From positions 1 through 64,000 of the forward strand of contig JAAXJB010000078.1 in assembly GCA_012270065.1 (NCBI GenBank): a stretch of 64,000 nucleotides of DNA, given 5' to 3'. A model generated the notes under the pieces. That model did not search any database, was not told the origin of the DNA, and was given only the letters and a program-made list of their open reading frames with translations. Below are positions 35,573 through 45,372 of the stretch, in pieces. The translations under genes were made by a program, and so were the position numbers. This stretch comes from Rubripirellula sp. (GTDB lineage Bacteria > Planctomycetota > Planctomycetia > Pirellulales > Pirellulaceae). Position 1 is the first letter of the stretch. The number at the start of each line of letters is the position of its first letter.

Positions 35573-37105
35573 ATGGACATTCGATTTTACAACACACTCA
35601 CAAACGAAGTTGAACAATTTGAACCGCTCGAACCTGGGCGGGTCAAAATGTACAGTTGCGGCCCAACTGTATATGACTTCGCACACGTTGGTAACTTCCG
35701 CTCGTTTCTTTTCGCCGACCTGTTACGGCGATTTCTCGAGGCAAGCGGTTTGGAAGTCTCGCATGTGATGAACATCACTGATGTTGGCCACATGACTGAT
35801 GATGTCGCTGCTGATGGTCGCGGCGAAGACAAAATGCAGGTTGCCGCACGGCGACTCAAGGAAGACAAGAAGAGCGGTAAGGTCGAGGACGGTGCTGTAG
35901 CCAATCCAGATGATCCGTACGAAGTGGCGGAATACTTCATGCAAGCCTTTCTGGACGACGGCCGCGACTTGGGACTGAAAGTTGTCAGCGAGTATCCCGA
36001 ACGAGTGCCAAAAGCGACACATTTCATCAGTGAAATGCAGCAAATGATCTCAAAGCTCATAGAACGCGGACATGCGTATGTGGGTAGCGACGGAGTCGTG
36101 TACTACAGCGTTGACTCCTTCCCAAAATATGGCCAACTGAGCGGCAATACGCTCGATGGCTTGCAAGTAGGCGCGGGTGGCCGCATCGACATCAGTAATC
36201 AGAGTGTCAAACGACATCCAGCTGACTTCATGCTTTGGAAGCCTGACCAAAAACATATCATGAAGTGGGATTCACCGTGGGGAGCCGGCTATCCAGGCTG
36301 GCACATCGAATGTTCAACCATGTCGATGCAAGTGCTGGACACGGATGTTCTGGATATTCACACGGGAGGCGAAGACTTAATTTTTCCTCATCATGAATGT
36401 GAAATCGCGCAGTCATGCGGGGCCACCGGTAACGAGCTCTTTTCGCGATTTTGGATGCATGCTCGCTTTCTGCTAGTAGAAGGTGAGAAGATGTCCAAAC
36501 GCAAAGGGAATTTCTTTACTGTCCGTGATGTTCTGTCCGGTAAAGCCACTGGTACACCAGTGCATCCAGCAGTACTCCGGCTTGAACTGATCAAATCGCA
36601 TTACCGGGCACACAGCAATTTCACCACCAAGGGTCTGACCGAATCTGCGAATACCGTTCGTCGATTGACCGAGCTTGGTGAACGCCTACGCGATGCATGT
36701 GGTGATGTTCCGAAAGAGATTGACCACACGGATCATCCCGTCGTAAAGAAGTTTCTCCACGCACTGGCGAACGACTTGAATGTCAGTGAAGCAATCTCAG
36801 TTGTTCACGCCTGGATTTCTTCACCCGGCAAGGATGCTGCAGAAGCCTACGGAGTCTTGTTGGCCTTGGATCAGGTTCTTGCTGTGTGGGAGCTAACAGC
36901 ACGCGATAGCATGACGGATGATCCTGAAAGCGAAATCGCCATCAAGTTGTGTGCACTCATCGATGAAGCAAGACGCACGCGCGACTTTTCGACAGCAGAC
37001 ACTCTTCGACAGGAATTGATTGACCTCGGCTACGAAGTTCGCTCTTCGGCCGATGGAACCCTTGCAAAAAAGACCCTCGCGAGACCACCAAAGGCCATAC
37101 CTTGA
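35573..37105 (+). CDS. cysS: cysteinyl-tRNA synthetase
   Basis: The 510-residue class I synthetase shows [18 protein letters not shown] (zinc Cys29 plus the HIGH-equivalent HVGN), [28 protein letters not shown] and [12 protein letters not shown] (KMSKS). The zinc ligands Cys, Cys, His and Glu that recognise the cysteine thiol are all present. It charges tRNA-Cys. In zinc-starvation operons a second CysRS has been described beside COG0523 genes, and this copy could be that paralogue or the only one. It contains a roughly 30-residue insert ([24 protein letters not shown] region) after the NITDVGH motif, as in several bacterial and eukaryotic-like CysRS. Confidence 0.93.
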   Translation: MDIRFYNTLTNEVEQFEPLEPGRVKMYSCGPTVYDFAHVGNFRSFLFADLLRRFLEASGLEVSHVMNITDVGHMTDDVAADGRGEDKMQVAARRLKEDKKSGKVEDGAVANPDDPYEVAEYFMQAFLDDGRDLGLKVVSEYPERVPKATHFISEMQQMISKLIERGHAYVGSDGVVYYSVDSFPKYGQLSGNTLDGLQVGAGGRIDISNQSVKRHPADFMLWKPDQKHIMKWDSPWGAGYPGWHIECSTMSMQVLDTDVLDIHTGGEDLIFPHHECEIAQSCGATGNELFSRFWMHARFLLVEGEKMSKRKGNFFTVRDVLSGKATGTPVHPAVLRLELIKSHYRAHSNFTTKGLTESANTVRRLTELGERLRDACGDVPKEIDHTDHPVVKKFLHALANDLNVSEAISVVHAWISSPGKDAAEAYGVLLALDQVLAVWELTARDSMTDDPESEIAIKLCALIDEARRTRDFSTADTLRQELIDLGYEVRSSADGTLAKKTLARPPKAIP

Positions 37106-37153
37106 TCCCATCTCTAGCCAAATACAAATAAAAGAAGAAGGAATACATCTCGT

Positions 37154-37705
37154 ATGCAACCAGCAACACAACCAGCTATCACCGGTTGGGACAATCGAAC
37201 CGTATCGGATTTTTCCAAGGGCGACCTTGACATCCTGATCTTGGAGCGTCCGCTACTTGACGACCTCAGTGCTGCCGTTGAGGCAGGCCGCGTCCATGAG
37301 TTTTTGGCGCCTGTCTGCCGCGACAAAGTCGGCTTTGAGGTTCGCGGTGGGCTAGCCGAGTTGAGGATCAAGTCTCGGTATCTGGCGTCCGACTTGATCG
37401 ATCTGGTGACCGCTTTCCTGGACCAGTTCGACCTTCAACAGGCAAGACTGCGGATCGAGATCACTCGGACGCAATCATGCCCGAAATTCCACAGCGATAA
37501 TGTTCATATGCGACTGGTCACAACGTATCTCGGCCCCACCACAGAGTATCAGTACGCGGGCACGAATGAGATCCACACCGCTCCACTCGGCGGGCTCGTG
37601 TTCCTAAAGGGACACGGTCACCCAAACCACCGGGACACCGTGCATCATCGGTCACCGGAAGTACCCGTCGGTGAAAAACGTCTATGCGTTGCGATAGACT
37701 GCTGA
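37154..37705 (+). CDS. DUF1826 domain protein
   Basis: The 183-residue soluble protein has the DUF1826 hallmarks: CPKFHSDNVHMRLVTTYLGP (about 114-133), GTEYQYAG-type sequence, and GGLVFLKGHGHPN with HHRSP near the end. Conserved Cys and His in the CPKFHSDNV block and C-terminal His residues look suited to metal binding. DUF1826 genes repeatedly neighbour COG0523 genes and Zur sites in proteobacteria; the molecular function is not known to me. An AAGAAGG ribosome-binding site precedes the ATG. It is the last clear gene of the run. Confidence 0.82.
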   Translation: MQPATQPAITGWDNRTVSDFSKGDLDILILERPLLDDLSAAVEAGRVHEFLAPVCRDKVGFEVRGGLAELRIKSRYLASDLIDLVTAFLDQFDLQQARLRIEITRTQSCPKFHSDNVHMRLVTTYLGPTTEYQYAGTNEIHTAPLGGLVFLKGHGHPNHRDTVHHRSPEVPVGEKRLCVAIDC

Positions 37706-37869
37706 GTAAGGATGACGAATTACGTCACCAGCACAATCCTTGCCCGGATAATCGTAAACGGAACCTGATCTTTGCCCCGTTGCTGGCGGACGAAAAGAAG
37801 AGTCAAGTGTTCGAGCCAATCATTGCCGATTTCGTCGCCAATCATCCAAGCCAAGGCTCTCACAAATGA
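37684..37869 (+). CDS. possible small ORF after DUF1826 gene
   Basis: A 61-codon frame overlaps the DUF1826 3' end and ends in an ATGA overlap with another short frame (37866 onward) that runs into the opposite sulfatase gene. The predicted peptide contains RKRNLIFAPLLADEKKSQVFEPIIADFVANHP, which reads like real protein, but it has no ribosome-binding site I can see and no known relative. It may be a remnant. Confidence 0.25.
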   Translation: MRCDRLLSKDDELRHQHNPCPDNRKRNLIFAPLLADEKKSQVFEPIIADFVANHPSQGSHK

Positions 37870-37938
37870 ATCCGTCCAAGATCGCGATTTCGCTGAACCT
37901 CGACGAAAAACAAGCGTTCCCATCCCGGCCAAAAACAG

Positions 37939-39960
37939 CTATTCCTCAATCAGCTCAAGCTGGTGCCAGTAAGCGGCTTCAAAAGACCAACCACTGGCTC
38001 GGTTTTCCAATTCGAGGTCGACCGTCGTTCCTGCGTGCTTGCTCAAATCAAAGCGGAAGTCCTGCCAGCCGGAATCGTCGATGGATTCTTCCAGCACTTG
38101 CTCCCCATCAATTCGAACGATGAGCGTCCAGTTGCCTTGGGCGTGATGATTGACTGCAAACCGAAGGGCACTTTTTTTTCCTGCCGGCACTTTGATGGTA
38201 CGCGATAAGACGCAGGGAACATCCCTGCTTTTCGGGTGTGTCAGCAGCACATTGCGGCGGCCCAGCAGGTTTTTACGCAAACCCGGTTTCATCCCGGGCC
38301 CACCCCAGTTTTTTACCTTCCATCCCGAAGCGAACTTCTCGACATCCGCTGGCAGGTTTGTCCCGGCAGCATTGGCAACCTTGTCGGGCTTGGCAACACG
38401 AGCGCCTGGCGCAGGTTTTGATGTTGCTGTTTTGGGATAGGGCATCTTGGCATCGACTTCTTCGCGCCAGTCATGAAGCATTTTTTTCAGTCGCCGGGCA
38501 AGATCAGGTCGGGATTGCACCAAATCATTACGTTCACCCATATCGTTTTCGAGATCAAATAACTGCAACGTTCCGTTTTCATAGTATTCGAGCAATTTGT
38601 ATCGACCGAACCGGATGGCACCGCCGGGACTTTGGAAACCATGGTTGCTGTAGTGTGGAAAGTGCCAATAGATCGGACCTCGATCGTACTCTTGAGCTTT
38701 CAGCGCCGGGACAAAACTTCGACCATCCACATGCTGGTCTGGCAGTGCCGGCAAATCCAACATTTCAAGCAGTGTTGGATAGAAGTCTGTTCCTGTAACA
38801 ATCGCCTTGGAGGTGGAATTGGCTTTGATCTTCCCGGGCCAATGCACGATCAGGGGCACGCGAATCCCACCTTCATAATTCCAACCTTTGGCACCACGGA
38901 GTGGCAGATTGGAGCTTGCGAAACGTGTATTCAATATTTCCCGTGAATGATTGATTCCACGATACTGGTTAGAAGCTGCCATGCCTCCATTGTCAGCAGT
39001 GAAGATAATGATTGTGTTCTCTTCCAGTCCGAGTTCCTTGAGTTTTTGCCGAATGCGGCCAAGGCTCTCATCAGTCGCTTCCACCATGCCTGCGAATTCG
39101 ACGTTGTCCTGTTTCTGCTTGACCCACCAGACACGCTCCTGCTGGTGAACATCACCAGCATCATTTTCTTCAAGGGCTTCTAGTTCTTCCTTTGACAGAG
39201 CAGGGCCGTCAGGATTGGTTTCCAGTATGTAATCAGTACCGCTTTGTGGCGGCATTGCCGCCAGTTTTTTCTGATACTTGTCAACAAGATCCTTTCTTCC
39301 CTGGATGGGGTCGTGAACCGAGAAATGCTCCAGGTGCACAAAGAACGGTTTGTCCTGGTTGCGTTCAATGAAATCGATCGCTGCGTCAGTCAATTTGTCG
39401 GTGTAATAATCTCCCGGCCTGGAGGCGAGCGTTTTCTCGTAAACAGGCGAGAACGGATGGTAATAGGAACGTACCCATCCCGTGATCGCCTCGTCAAATC
39501 CATAGGTAGTGGGATCACGATTCAGGTGTGCCTTGCCGTAATTGGCAGTGGCATAACCTTGCTCTCGAAGTGTTTCAGCCAGAGTCTGCTCTTCATCTGG
39601 CAGAGCAGTGAGTTTTTCGGCGTGATGCAATGGCTCATAGGCCCGTTCCGGACGGCCACCCAGCCACTCCGTCAAATTTGTACGGGCTGGATATTTCCCG
39701 GTCAGAATACTTGCCCGGCTCGGTGAACAGACATGACAGGTGGAGTACGCGTTTTCAAATAGGACTCCCTCTTTCGCCAAAGCATCAATGCACGGCGTTT
39801 CGTAGAAGGTGCTGCCATAACAGGCGACATCCCGCTGACCCAAATCATCAACAAGAAAGAAAATGACATTCGGCCGTTGCTTGGCATGCACGTCGCTTGC
39901 ACCCTGCGCAAACAGCACGGAAACCAGAACAAGAATGATCATTCGGTTATTGTTATTCAT
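37939..39960 (-). CDS. secreted arylsulfatase-family sulfatase
   Basis: The 673-residue protein has a signal peptide (MIILVLVSVLFAQG core, cleavage near VHAK) and an N-terminal sulfatase domain: RPNVIFFLVDDLGQRDVACYG, C78-S-P-S-R82 (formylglycine site) and TADNGGM. The signature is the classical C-x-P-x-R. The last 130 residues form a separate beta domain. It starts in an ATGA overlap with the upstream sulfatase, so the two are translationally coupled. It is a probable exo- or endo-sulfatase for sulfated polysaccharide. Confidence 0.9.
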   Translation of the reverse strand: MNNNNRMIILVLVSVLFAQGASDVHAKQRPNVIFFLVDDLGQRDVACYGSTFYETPCIDALAKEGVLFENAYSTCHVCSPSRASILTGKYPARTNLTEWLGGRPERAYEPLHHAEKLTALPDEEQTLAETLREQGYATANYGKAHLNRDPTTYGFDEAITGWVRSYYHPFSPVYEKTLASRPGDYYTDKLTDAAIDFIERNQDKPFFVHLEHFSVHDPIQGRKDLVDKYQKKLAAMPPQSGTDYILETNPDGPALSKEELEALEENDAGDVHQQERVWWVKQKQDNVEFAGMVEATDESLGRIRQKLKELGLEENTIIIFTADNGGMAASNQYRGINHSREILNTRFASSNLPLRGAKGWNYEGGIRVPLIVHWPGKIKANSTSKAIVTGTDFYPTLLEMLDLPALPDQHVDGRSFVPALKAQEYDRGPIYWHFPHYSNHGFQSPGGAIRFGRYKLLEYYENGTLQLFDLENDMGERNDLVQSRPDLARRLKKMLHDWREEVDAKMPYPKTATSKPAPGARVAKPDKVANAAGTNLPADVEKFASGWKVKNWGGPGMKPGLRKNLLGRRNVLLTHPKSRDVPCVLSRTIKVPAGKKSALRFAVNHHAQGNWTLIVRIDGEQVLEESIDDSGWQDFRFDLSKHAGTTVDLELENRASGWSFEAAYWHQLELIEE

Positions 39961-41372
39961 CGCCTGTTTCTCTTGGGAAGATGGGACTTCATTTCCATGA
40001 TTCTTGCACTGTGTTGGGACCCGATCGCCAGATTCTTCCATTCATTGGGATCGCGAAAATGGTCATACAACTCCTCACCACCATCAGCGTAGCGTATGTA
40101 CCGCCAGCGAAGCGTCTGAACAGCATGGTTATTGAACCCAAAAGTCGTCACGACGGGGCGGTTCCGTATTTGGGATGGATTCTTCAACAGATCCACGAGG
40201 CTGCATCCATCCAATCCACTTCGTTTGGGCAGACCACAGAGATCGATCAGGGTTGGATAAATGTCGAGTAGGCTAACCGGACTCCTGCAAACCTCGTTCT
40301 CGGCTATATCGATCGTTGAGTGTGATCCTCGCGGTCCTGCGATGATCAGTGGTGTTCGAGTAGCAACGCTCCACAACGCATGCTTTCGCCAATGCTCTTT
40401 TTCACCGAGATGCCAACCATGGTCTCCCCACAGCACAATGACCGTATTCTGGGCGTATTCGCTGCTCTCCAAAGCCTCCAAAATCCGCCCAACCTGTGCA
40501 TCGACAAAACTGATCGTCGCCAGATAAGCCTGAACAGCAGTTTGCCATTGTCCGCTGGCGTGGACATTGGCGTGGTCACCACCGGGTGTCGCAAAATTCT
40601 TTTCTCCAGAAGGATCATAAACTTCCCGGGCAAGCTTCCTCCCAAAAGCTGGAATGTCCGACAAATCGCCGGACTTGAACGGTGGAAGCGCGACACTTTC
40701 AAGTGGATACGGTTGGAAATACTTTTCCGGGACAACCCATGGTAAATGCGGTTTTGTGAATCCGCAGGCGAGAAAGAAAGGTTCACGGTGTGGCTTTGCC
40801 AGTTCGGACACCGCCCACCGGGCGACCTGTCCGTCAAACATATCTTCGTCATCCATGTCACTCTTTCCCCACGGCGCCCAGACACTTTTTGGCAAGCGCG
40901 GATCACGTCGGGAACGACCGCTGGCCCGAGTCAGCACTGGTACAAAATATTCGTCCCACGATTTGGAATCGTACGCCGCTGTTCCATGAAAAATCTTGCC
41001 GCATCCACGAACGTCATAACCCGATTCACGACAGTGCTGCATCAGAGTGATCGCGTTGGGCAGTTGATCCCGGAGTTTTTCTCCATTTCCATAGACTCCT
41101 GATCGAAACGGTGCGATTCCCGTCAGGAGGCTGATTCGCGAAGGATTGCAAAGTGGTGCTGCACAATGTGCCTGGCTGAAGGAGACCCCGCGTTTCGCCA
41201 ACCGATCGATGTTCGGTGTTTTCACCTGCGAATTGAAACCAAGATGGCCAACCCAGTCCCTTAAATCATCAATGGCGATGAACAGAATATTGGGAGATTC
41301 GTCAGCACACGCCGGGTGAAAGAACACACCCATCGCCAGAAAGAAGAGCAAGCTCTGAGTGATGCTTTTCAT
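39957..41372 (-). CDS. secreted sulfatase (iduronate-2-sulfatase-like)
   Basis: The 471-residue protein has a signal peptide (residues 1-23, ACADESPNILFIAIDDL). The sulfatase signature is C75-N-P-S-R79 within APLCNPSRISLLTG. The sequences DDLRDWVGHLG, GCGKIFHG, KPHLPWVVPEKYF and WGDHGWHLGEKEHW are characteristic of the iduronate-2-sulfatase-like subgroup. It lies 18 bp downstream of the glycosidase gene and overlaps the next sulfatase by 4 bases. Confidence 0.9.
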   Translation of the reverse strand: MKSITQSLLFFLAMGVFFHPACADESPNILFIAIDDLRDWVGHLGFNSQVKTPNIDRLAKRGVSFSQAHCAAPLCNPSRISLLTGIAPFRSGVYGNGEKLRDQLPNAITLMQHCRESGYDVRGCGKIFHGTAAYDSKSWDEYFVPVLTRASGRSRRDPRLPKSVWAPWGKSDMDDEDMFDGQVARWAVSELAKPHREPFFLACGFTKPHLPWVVPEKYFQPYPLESVALPPFKSGDLSDIPAFGRKLAREVYDPSGEKNFATPGGDHANVHASGQWQTAVQAYLATISFVDAQVGRILEALESSEYAQNTVIVLWGDHGWHLGEKEHWRKHALWSVATRTPLIIAGPRGSHSTIDIAENEVCRSPVSLLDIYPTLIDLCGLPKRSGLDGCSLVDLLKNPSQIRNRPVVTTFGFNNHAVQTLRWRYIRYADGGEELYDHFRDPNEWKNLAIGSQHSARIMEMKSHLPKRNRR

Positions 41373-41390
41373 TTCACATCCAATTGCAGA

Positions 41391-43745
41391 TCACGGTGAA
41401 ATCAGACGTAGTTCAACCTGTGCTTCACTGCCATCCTTGAAGTGAAAGCCACGGTAACCGGGAAGAGCAGACTGCACTGGTTCAGATTTCCCGGTTGGCA
41501 GGCAGGTCGCAGAGCTTATCTGTCTGCCTTCGGACCAGGGCTCGATCGTGATGGCAAGTGGGCATTCGGTCACTCGAATCGTTTTGGTCATCTCACGATC
41601 ACCGGTGGATCGATCAAACCGGATCACCGGCCAATACCTCTTACCCGAATGGGAGTCCTTGCCCGCTGGCACGTCCATCGGTAGACGGAACTCCATCCAT
41701 GACCAGTCGGTTGGCATGGTATCTCGCACCGTCAACCGCTTTTCAGGGAGAGAATATTCCAGACCAGCCAGGCCCTCGAGAAAAAGTAGAATCTTACCTG
41801 CATTGAAATTGGAATACTGATCGCCGAACAGATCCAATGATCGAGTGTAAGCTTCTGGAGCAACTGGAACGTTCCATTCCGCATGGTAGTTGTACTTTTC
41901 AAGATGCTGCACAGTGAGGCGCCACGCAGGATCGCCCAAGCCCTGGCGAAACATTCCATCCAGAGTGAAATAGGCAGTATCCGGTGTGTAGCCGAATGAA
42001 TGATCGACTGCAGTGTCGAACTTCTTCATCGCCTGCGCCGACATCGCTCTGGGAAAAATCTCTCCCTGAAAACCCTCGTTTGAATTCAAAGCCCATGAGT
42101 TCACCATGCGGGTGGCATACTCACGTGGAAAATACTTCGAACGCAGATACCAGAAACCTGTCGTCATCAGCATTCCGTTTTCAGGTCCGGCAAAGAAATG
42201 CCTGTGCCCATTCGATTCCCACCGCTGCTGGAAGTAGACGTTCCGATCACTGACCGTATTCCGAACCATCTCTTGCCAATGTTTGACGTCCTTTGCTGGA
42301 CCCACAAGACGTGCCATTTCAGCCAGTATTTCACTGACAGCGAAGTGGTTTCCAAAGAAGGAAGGAATGCCATCCCAGAATACTTCACGGAAATAGCCCT
42401 GATAGCAGTCACGGATGAACTCAACATCGCCAGTATGCTGATAGATCTGCCAAGCCCCCCGAACGTGTTCCGAATGCTCGACACCATAAACCCCAGAGTG
42501 CCAGGCAGTGCCCTTGTTATCAGCAAAGGCGATGATCCCATTGGGTGACTTGCGGTAGTTCCCACTCTCAAAGAGATTTTTCCACGTCAGTACATTGCCA
42601 TAAGCATACCGACTCTTGTTACCGGTCCATGCACCAACTTTGATCTGAAATGTCGCGTCATACCGGTGCATCCCCAGAAAATTGTTCACAGCAGTCTGTG
42701 TATGGGGTTCCATCTCCCAGCCACTTTGCACGTCGATGTAATACATCAGATAGAGCGACCAGAGATAGTAATAGATATCTTCAAATTTTCGATCCGAGCA
42801 ACGAAACCATGGGATCTCTTCATTCAATTGGCGATTCACATTTCGAGTCTTTCCAGACTTCCATGGTTCTGGATTCTTCACCACTTGCAGGGCGTTTCTG
42901 ACAGCCACCTGATACTCGTCGTGCATTGCCCAGACCAGAGCGACACTCTTCTGATCACACCTGATCTCAAAAGAATACCTTTGTTCCCCGTTCGGTCCTT
43001 CCGAGAATTGATGCGCATCGCCGATTGCCTGGGAAGCAGTCAAGACCGTGCTCATTCCCTGATACATGATGGGTGCGATTTTTACAGAGCGATCCGTTTC
43101 TGGCATGCACTTGGTTGTGCCACCTTCGCTGATGTGAATCGCGTTTGCGCCGGCGTCAAATTCAATCGAAGCAGTGCTGGTCACACTATGCCGACCAAAA
43201 AAGCTTTGCCCCTCGAATCGAAGCAGAACCGGCTTGGACGAGGTAATCACGGTGCAAGCAACATCATTGCCTGCGATGAACTTCTCTTCATGTAGAAGAA
43301 TATCACCAAGCTGGTATTCACAGATCATTCGATCCGGTCGCCAATACATCCGGTCCGGAGTCGGATGCCGAAAGACTCTGTCACCAACGATTACAGTCCC
43401 ATACATCACACGGGTGTCTTTATAGAACTCCCATCCTGAAAAATCATTTCCAAGCCCCGTGTTGTCGTGCTTCAGCCCATCACTGCTGGCAAGACCGACG
43501 CCGCGACTTCGCAAATCATGATGGAACGGATGAGTCAATCCGATCGTTTCGTGCTCTTGCAAATTCCAACTGGCATGGAAACCACCGATGTAATAGGCAA
43601 GATTGCCAGCGAGGAAACCATGCTTTTTACCCTGGATCTCCTGCTGCAGCCGCTCACAGTAGTCGACCTTCGCCGGCTGCGCGGAATCAGCATGGACGCC
43701 GACGATCAAAAACATCAAGGCAGCTACGGTCATGCGTGAGAACAT
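41391..43745 (-). CDS. secreted six-hairpin (alpha/alpha)6 glycosidase-like protein
   Basis: This 784-residue protein has a signal peptide (MTVAALMFLIVGVHA core). An N-terminal beta domain (about 30-290) is followed by a helical domain rich in W and Y (WFRCSDRKFEDIYYYLWSLY, HTQTAVNNFLGMHRYDATFQI, FADNKGTAWHSGVYGVEHSEH, YTPDTAYFTLDGMFRQGLGDP). A C-terminal beta segment closes it. That order is typical of six-hairpin glycosidases (GH63/78/95-like), but I cannot fix the family. It probably cleaves the glycan desulfated by the adjacent sulfatases. The frame is open far upstream to 44141 inside the next gene; the ATG at 43745 opens the signal sequence. Confidence 0.72.
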   Translation of the reverse strand: MFSRMTVAALMFLIVGVHADSAQPAKVDYCERLQQEIQGKKHGFLAGNLAYYIGGFHASWNLQEHETIGLTHPFHHDLRSRGVGLASSDGLKHDNTGLGNDFSGWEFYKDTRVMYGTVIVGDRVFRHPTPDRMYWRPDRMICEYQLGDILLHEEKFIAGNDVACTVITSSKPVLLRFEGQSFFGRHSVTSTASIEFDAGANAIHISEGGTTKCMPETDRSVKIAPIMYQGMSTVLTASQAIGDAHQFSEGPNGEQRYSFEIRCDQKSVALVWAMHDEYQVAVRNALQVVKNPEPWKSGKTRNVNRQLNEEIPWFRCSDRKFEDIYYYLWSLYLMYYIDVQSGWEMEPHTQTAVNNFLGMHRYDATFQIKVGAWTGNKSRYAYGNVLTWKNLFESGNYRKSPNGIIAFADNKGTAWHSGVYGVEHSEHVRGAWQIYQHTGDVEFIRDCYQGYFREVFWDGIPSFFGNHFAVSEILAEMARLVGPAKDVKHWQEMVRNTVSDRNVYFQQRWESNGHRHFFAGPENGMLMTTGFWYLRSKYFPREYATRMVNSWALNSNEGFQGEIFPRAMSAQAMKKFDTAVDHSFGYTPDTAYFTLDGMFRQGLGDPAWRLTVQHLEKYNYHAEWNVPVAPEAYTRSLDLFGDQYSNFNAGKILLFLEGLAGLEYSLPEKRLTVRDTMPTDWSWMEFRLPMDVPAGKDSHSGKRYWPVIRFDRSTGDREMTKTIRVTECPLAITIEPWSEGRQISSATCLPTGKSEPVQSALPGYRGFHFKDGSEAQVELRLISP

Positions 43746-43818
43746 CACGTTATGAGCTGCTCTTGAGCCGAGAAAACGAAAAACATCAACCACCGTCAAC
43801 CGGATTCCGGACGGGTGA

Positions 43819-45288
43819 TCAGGCAATGATGTCGTGGATTGGCTCAACTTCTTCAACCCCAACCAGTTTCTGGTCCAGCCCACTGTAAAAGAACGACAGA
43901 CGGTTGGGGTCCAGTCCCATTTGGTGAAGCACCGTGGCATGCAGATTCTTGACGTGCAGAGGATTCTCCACTGCGCGTGAACCAAGTTCATCGGTGGTAC
44001 CGTAACTGATTCCTCCTTTGATGCCGCCTCCAGCCATCCACATGGTGAAACCATAGGAATTGTGGTCTCGACCTGTCCCTTTGGCGTATTCTGCTGTCGG
44101 TTGTCGACCGAACTCACCACCCCAGACCACGAGGGTTTCATCCAGCATTCCTCGCTGCTTCAGATCCGCCAGCAGTGCGGCAATGGGAAGATCTGTATTG
44201 CCGGCGTGTTTATTGTGATTGACTTCAAGATCACCATGCGCGTCCCAATTGGCATCGTTGTGTGAACCACCGCTGTATAGCTGGATGAAACGGACACCTC
44301 GTTGAACAAGCCTGCGGGCCATCAGACAACGGGTGCCGAAATCGCGCGTGCGATCATTGTTGATTCCGTACATGTCCAGCGTCGCGGCATCCTCCGTGCT
44401 CAAATCCACAGCTTCGGGTGCGGTGCTTTGCATCTTGTAGGCCAATTCATAGCTTGCGATCCGCGAAGCCAAATCACTATTTCCCGGACGATTCGCGAGG
44501 TGTTGCTGATTTGCATCCTGAATCGAGTCGAGAAGACGTCTCTGCACTTCCACACTCATGTCATCGGGTCTTGCCAGATCAAGAATTGGCGCTCCTTTGC
44601 TGCGGAATACGGTTCCCTGATAGGTGGCCGGCATGTAACCACTGCTCCAGTTCTTGGCACCACTGATGGGCCCACCAGACGGATCCAGCATCACAACGAA
44701 TCCGGGCAGGTTCTCATTCACACTTCCCAGTCCGTAGTTGACCCATGAACCGAGAGCCGGGCTTCCTGAAAGTACCCTTCCGCTGTTCATCATCAGCATG
44801 GCAGAACCATGAATCGGCGAATCGGCGGTCATCGAGTGCAGAAAAGCGATATCATCCACATGCTTCGCAACATTTGGAAACAGTGTGCTCACCGACTTGC
44901 CACACTCACCATACTTCTCAAATTCCCATCGCGGTTCAACGATCCGTCCGCCAGTCCGATGCCCACCACGTCCGAACGTTTTCACATCGACTGTTTTTCC
45001 ATCCATTCCTTTCATGGCAGGTTTTTCATCGAACGTGTCGATATGGCTTGGGCCACCATACATGAATAGAAAGATCACCGACTTTGCTTTGGGAGCGAAA
45101 TGGGGAGGTTTGGCAGCCAGGGGATTGGCATAAGCCTTCTCAGCCGCCATGGCAGACCCATCAAAAAAACCATCTGCGGACAACATCGATGTCATGGCGG
45201 CAGCCCCAAATCCACCGCCGGTCTGCCAAAGGAATTCGCGGCGTGTTCGTCCGCAAAAATTTCCGATGCGTTTCTTTTGATTTGACAT
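43819..45288 (-). CDS. DUF1501 protein with Tat signal
   Basis: The 489-residue protein begins with a Tat signal (GRTRREFLWQTGGGFGAAAMTSML). It has the sulfatase-fold-like DUF1501 core: KSVIFLFMYGGPSHIDTFDEKP, MNSGRVLSGSPALGSWVNYGLG, RCLMARRLVQRGVRFIQLYSGG and ETLVVWGGEFGRQPTAE. In planctomycetes DUF1501 genes nearly always follow DUF1549/DUF1553 genes, as here (gap 84 bp). The function is unproven; an exported alkaline-phosphatase-superfamily hydrolase is likely. Confidence 0.92.
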   Translation of the reverse strand: MSNQKKRIGNFCGRTRREFLWQTGGGFGAAAMTSMLSADGFFDGSAMAAEKAYANPLAAKPPHFAPKAKSVIFLFMYGGPSHIDTFDEKPAMKGMDGKTVDVKTFGRGGHRTGGRIVEPRWEFEKYGECGKSVSTLFPNVAKHVDDIAFLHSMTADSPIHGSAMLMMNSGRVLSGSPALGSWVNYGLGSVNENLPGFVVMLDPSGGPISGAKNWSSGYMPATYQGTVFRSKGAPILDLARPDDMSVEVQRRLLDSIQDANQQHLANRPGNSDLASRIASYELAYKMQSTAPEAVDLSTEDAATLDMYGINNDRTRDFGTRCLMARRLVQRGVRFIQLYSGGSHNDANWDAHGDLEVNHNKHAGNTDLPIAALLADLKQRGMLDETLVVWGGEFGRQPTAEYAKGTGRDHNSYGFTMWMAGGGIKGGISYGTTDELGSRAVENPLHVKNLHATVLHQMGLDPNRLSFFYSGLDQKLVGVEEVEPIHDIIA

Positions 45289-45372
45289 GAACTTTCTCGC
45301 GTTGTGTTTCAGCTATCTGTAGGATCGATGATGAAGGTCAGTTTGTGGCAGAAGATTGCCCCACATGTTGTA

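Noticed and set aside
35573-37105. Zinc-free CysRS paralogue
   Set aside because: All expected zinc ligands (Cys, Cys, His, Glu) are present, so the sequence does not support zinc independence for this protein.
38238-38798. 186-codon plus-strand ORF
   Set aside because: Antisense to the sulfatase gene, which has an unambiguous catalytic signature.
43819-44141. N-terminal extension of the glycosidase frame into the DUF1501 gene
   Set aside because: The DUF1501 frame is clearly coding here, and the glycosidase has its own ATG and signal peptide at 43745.
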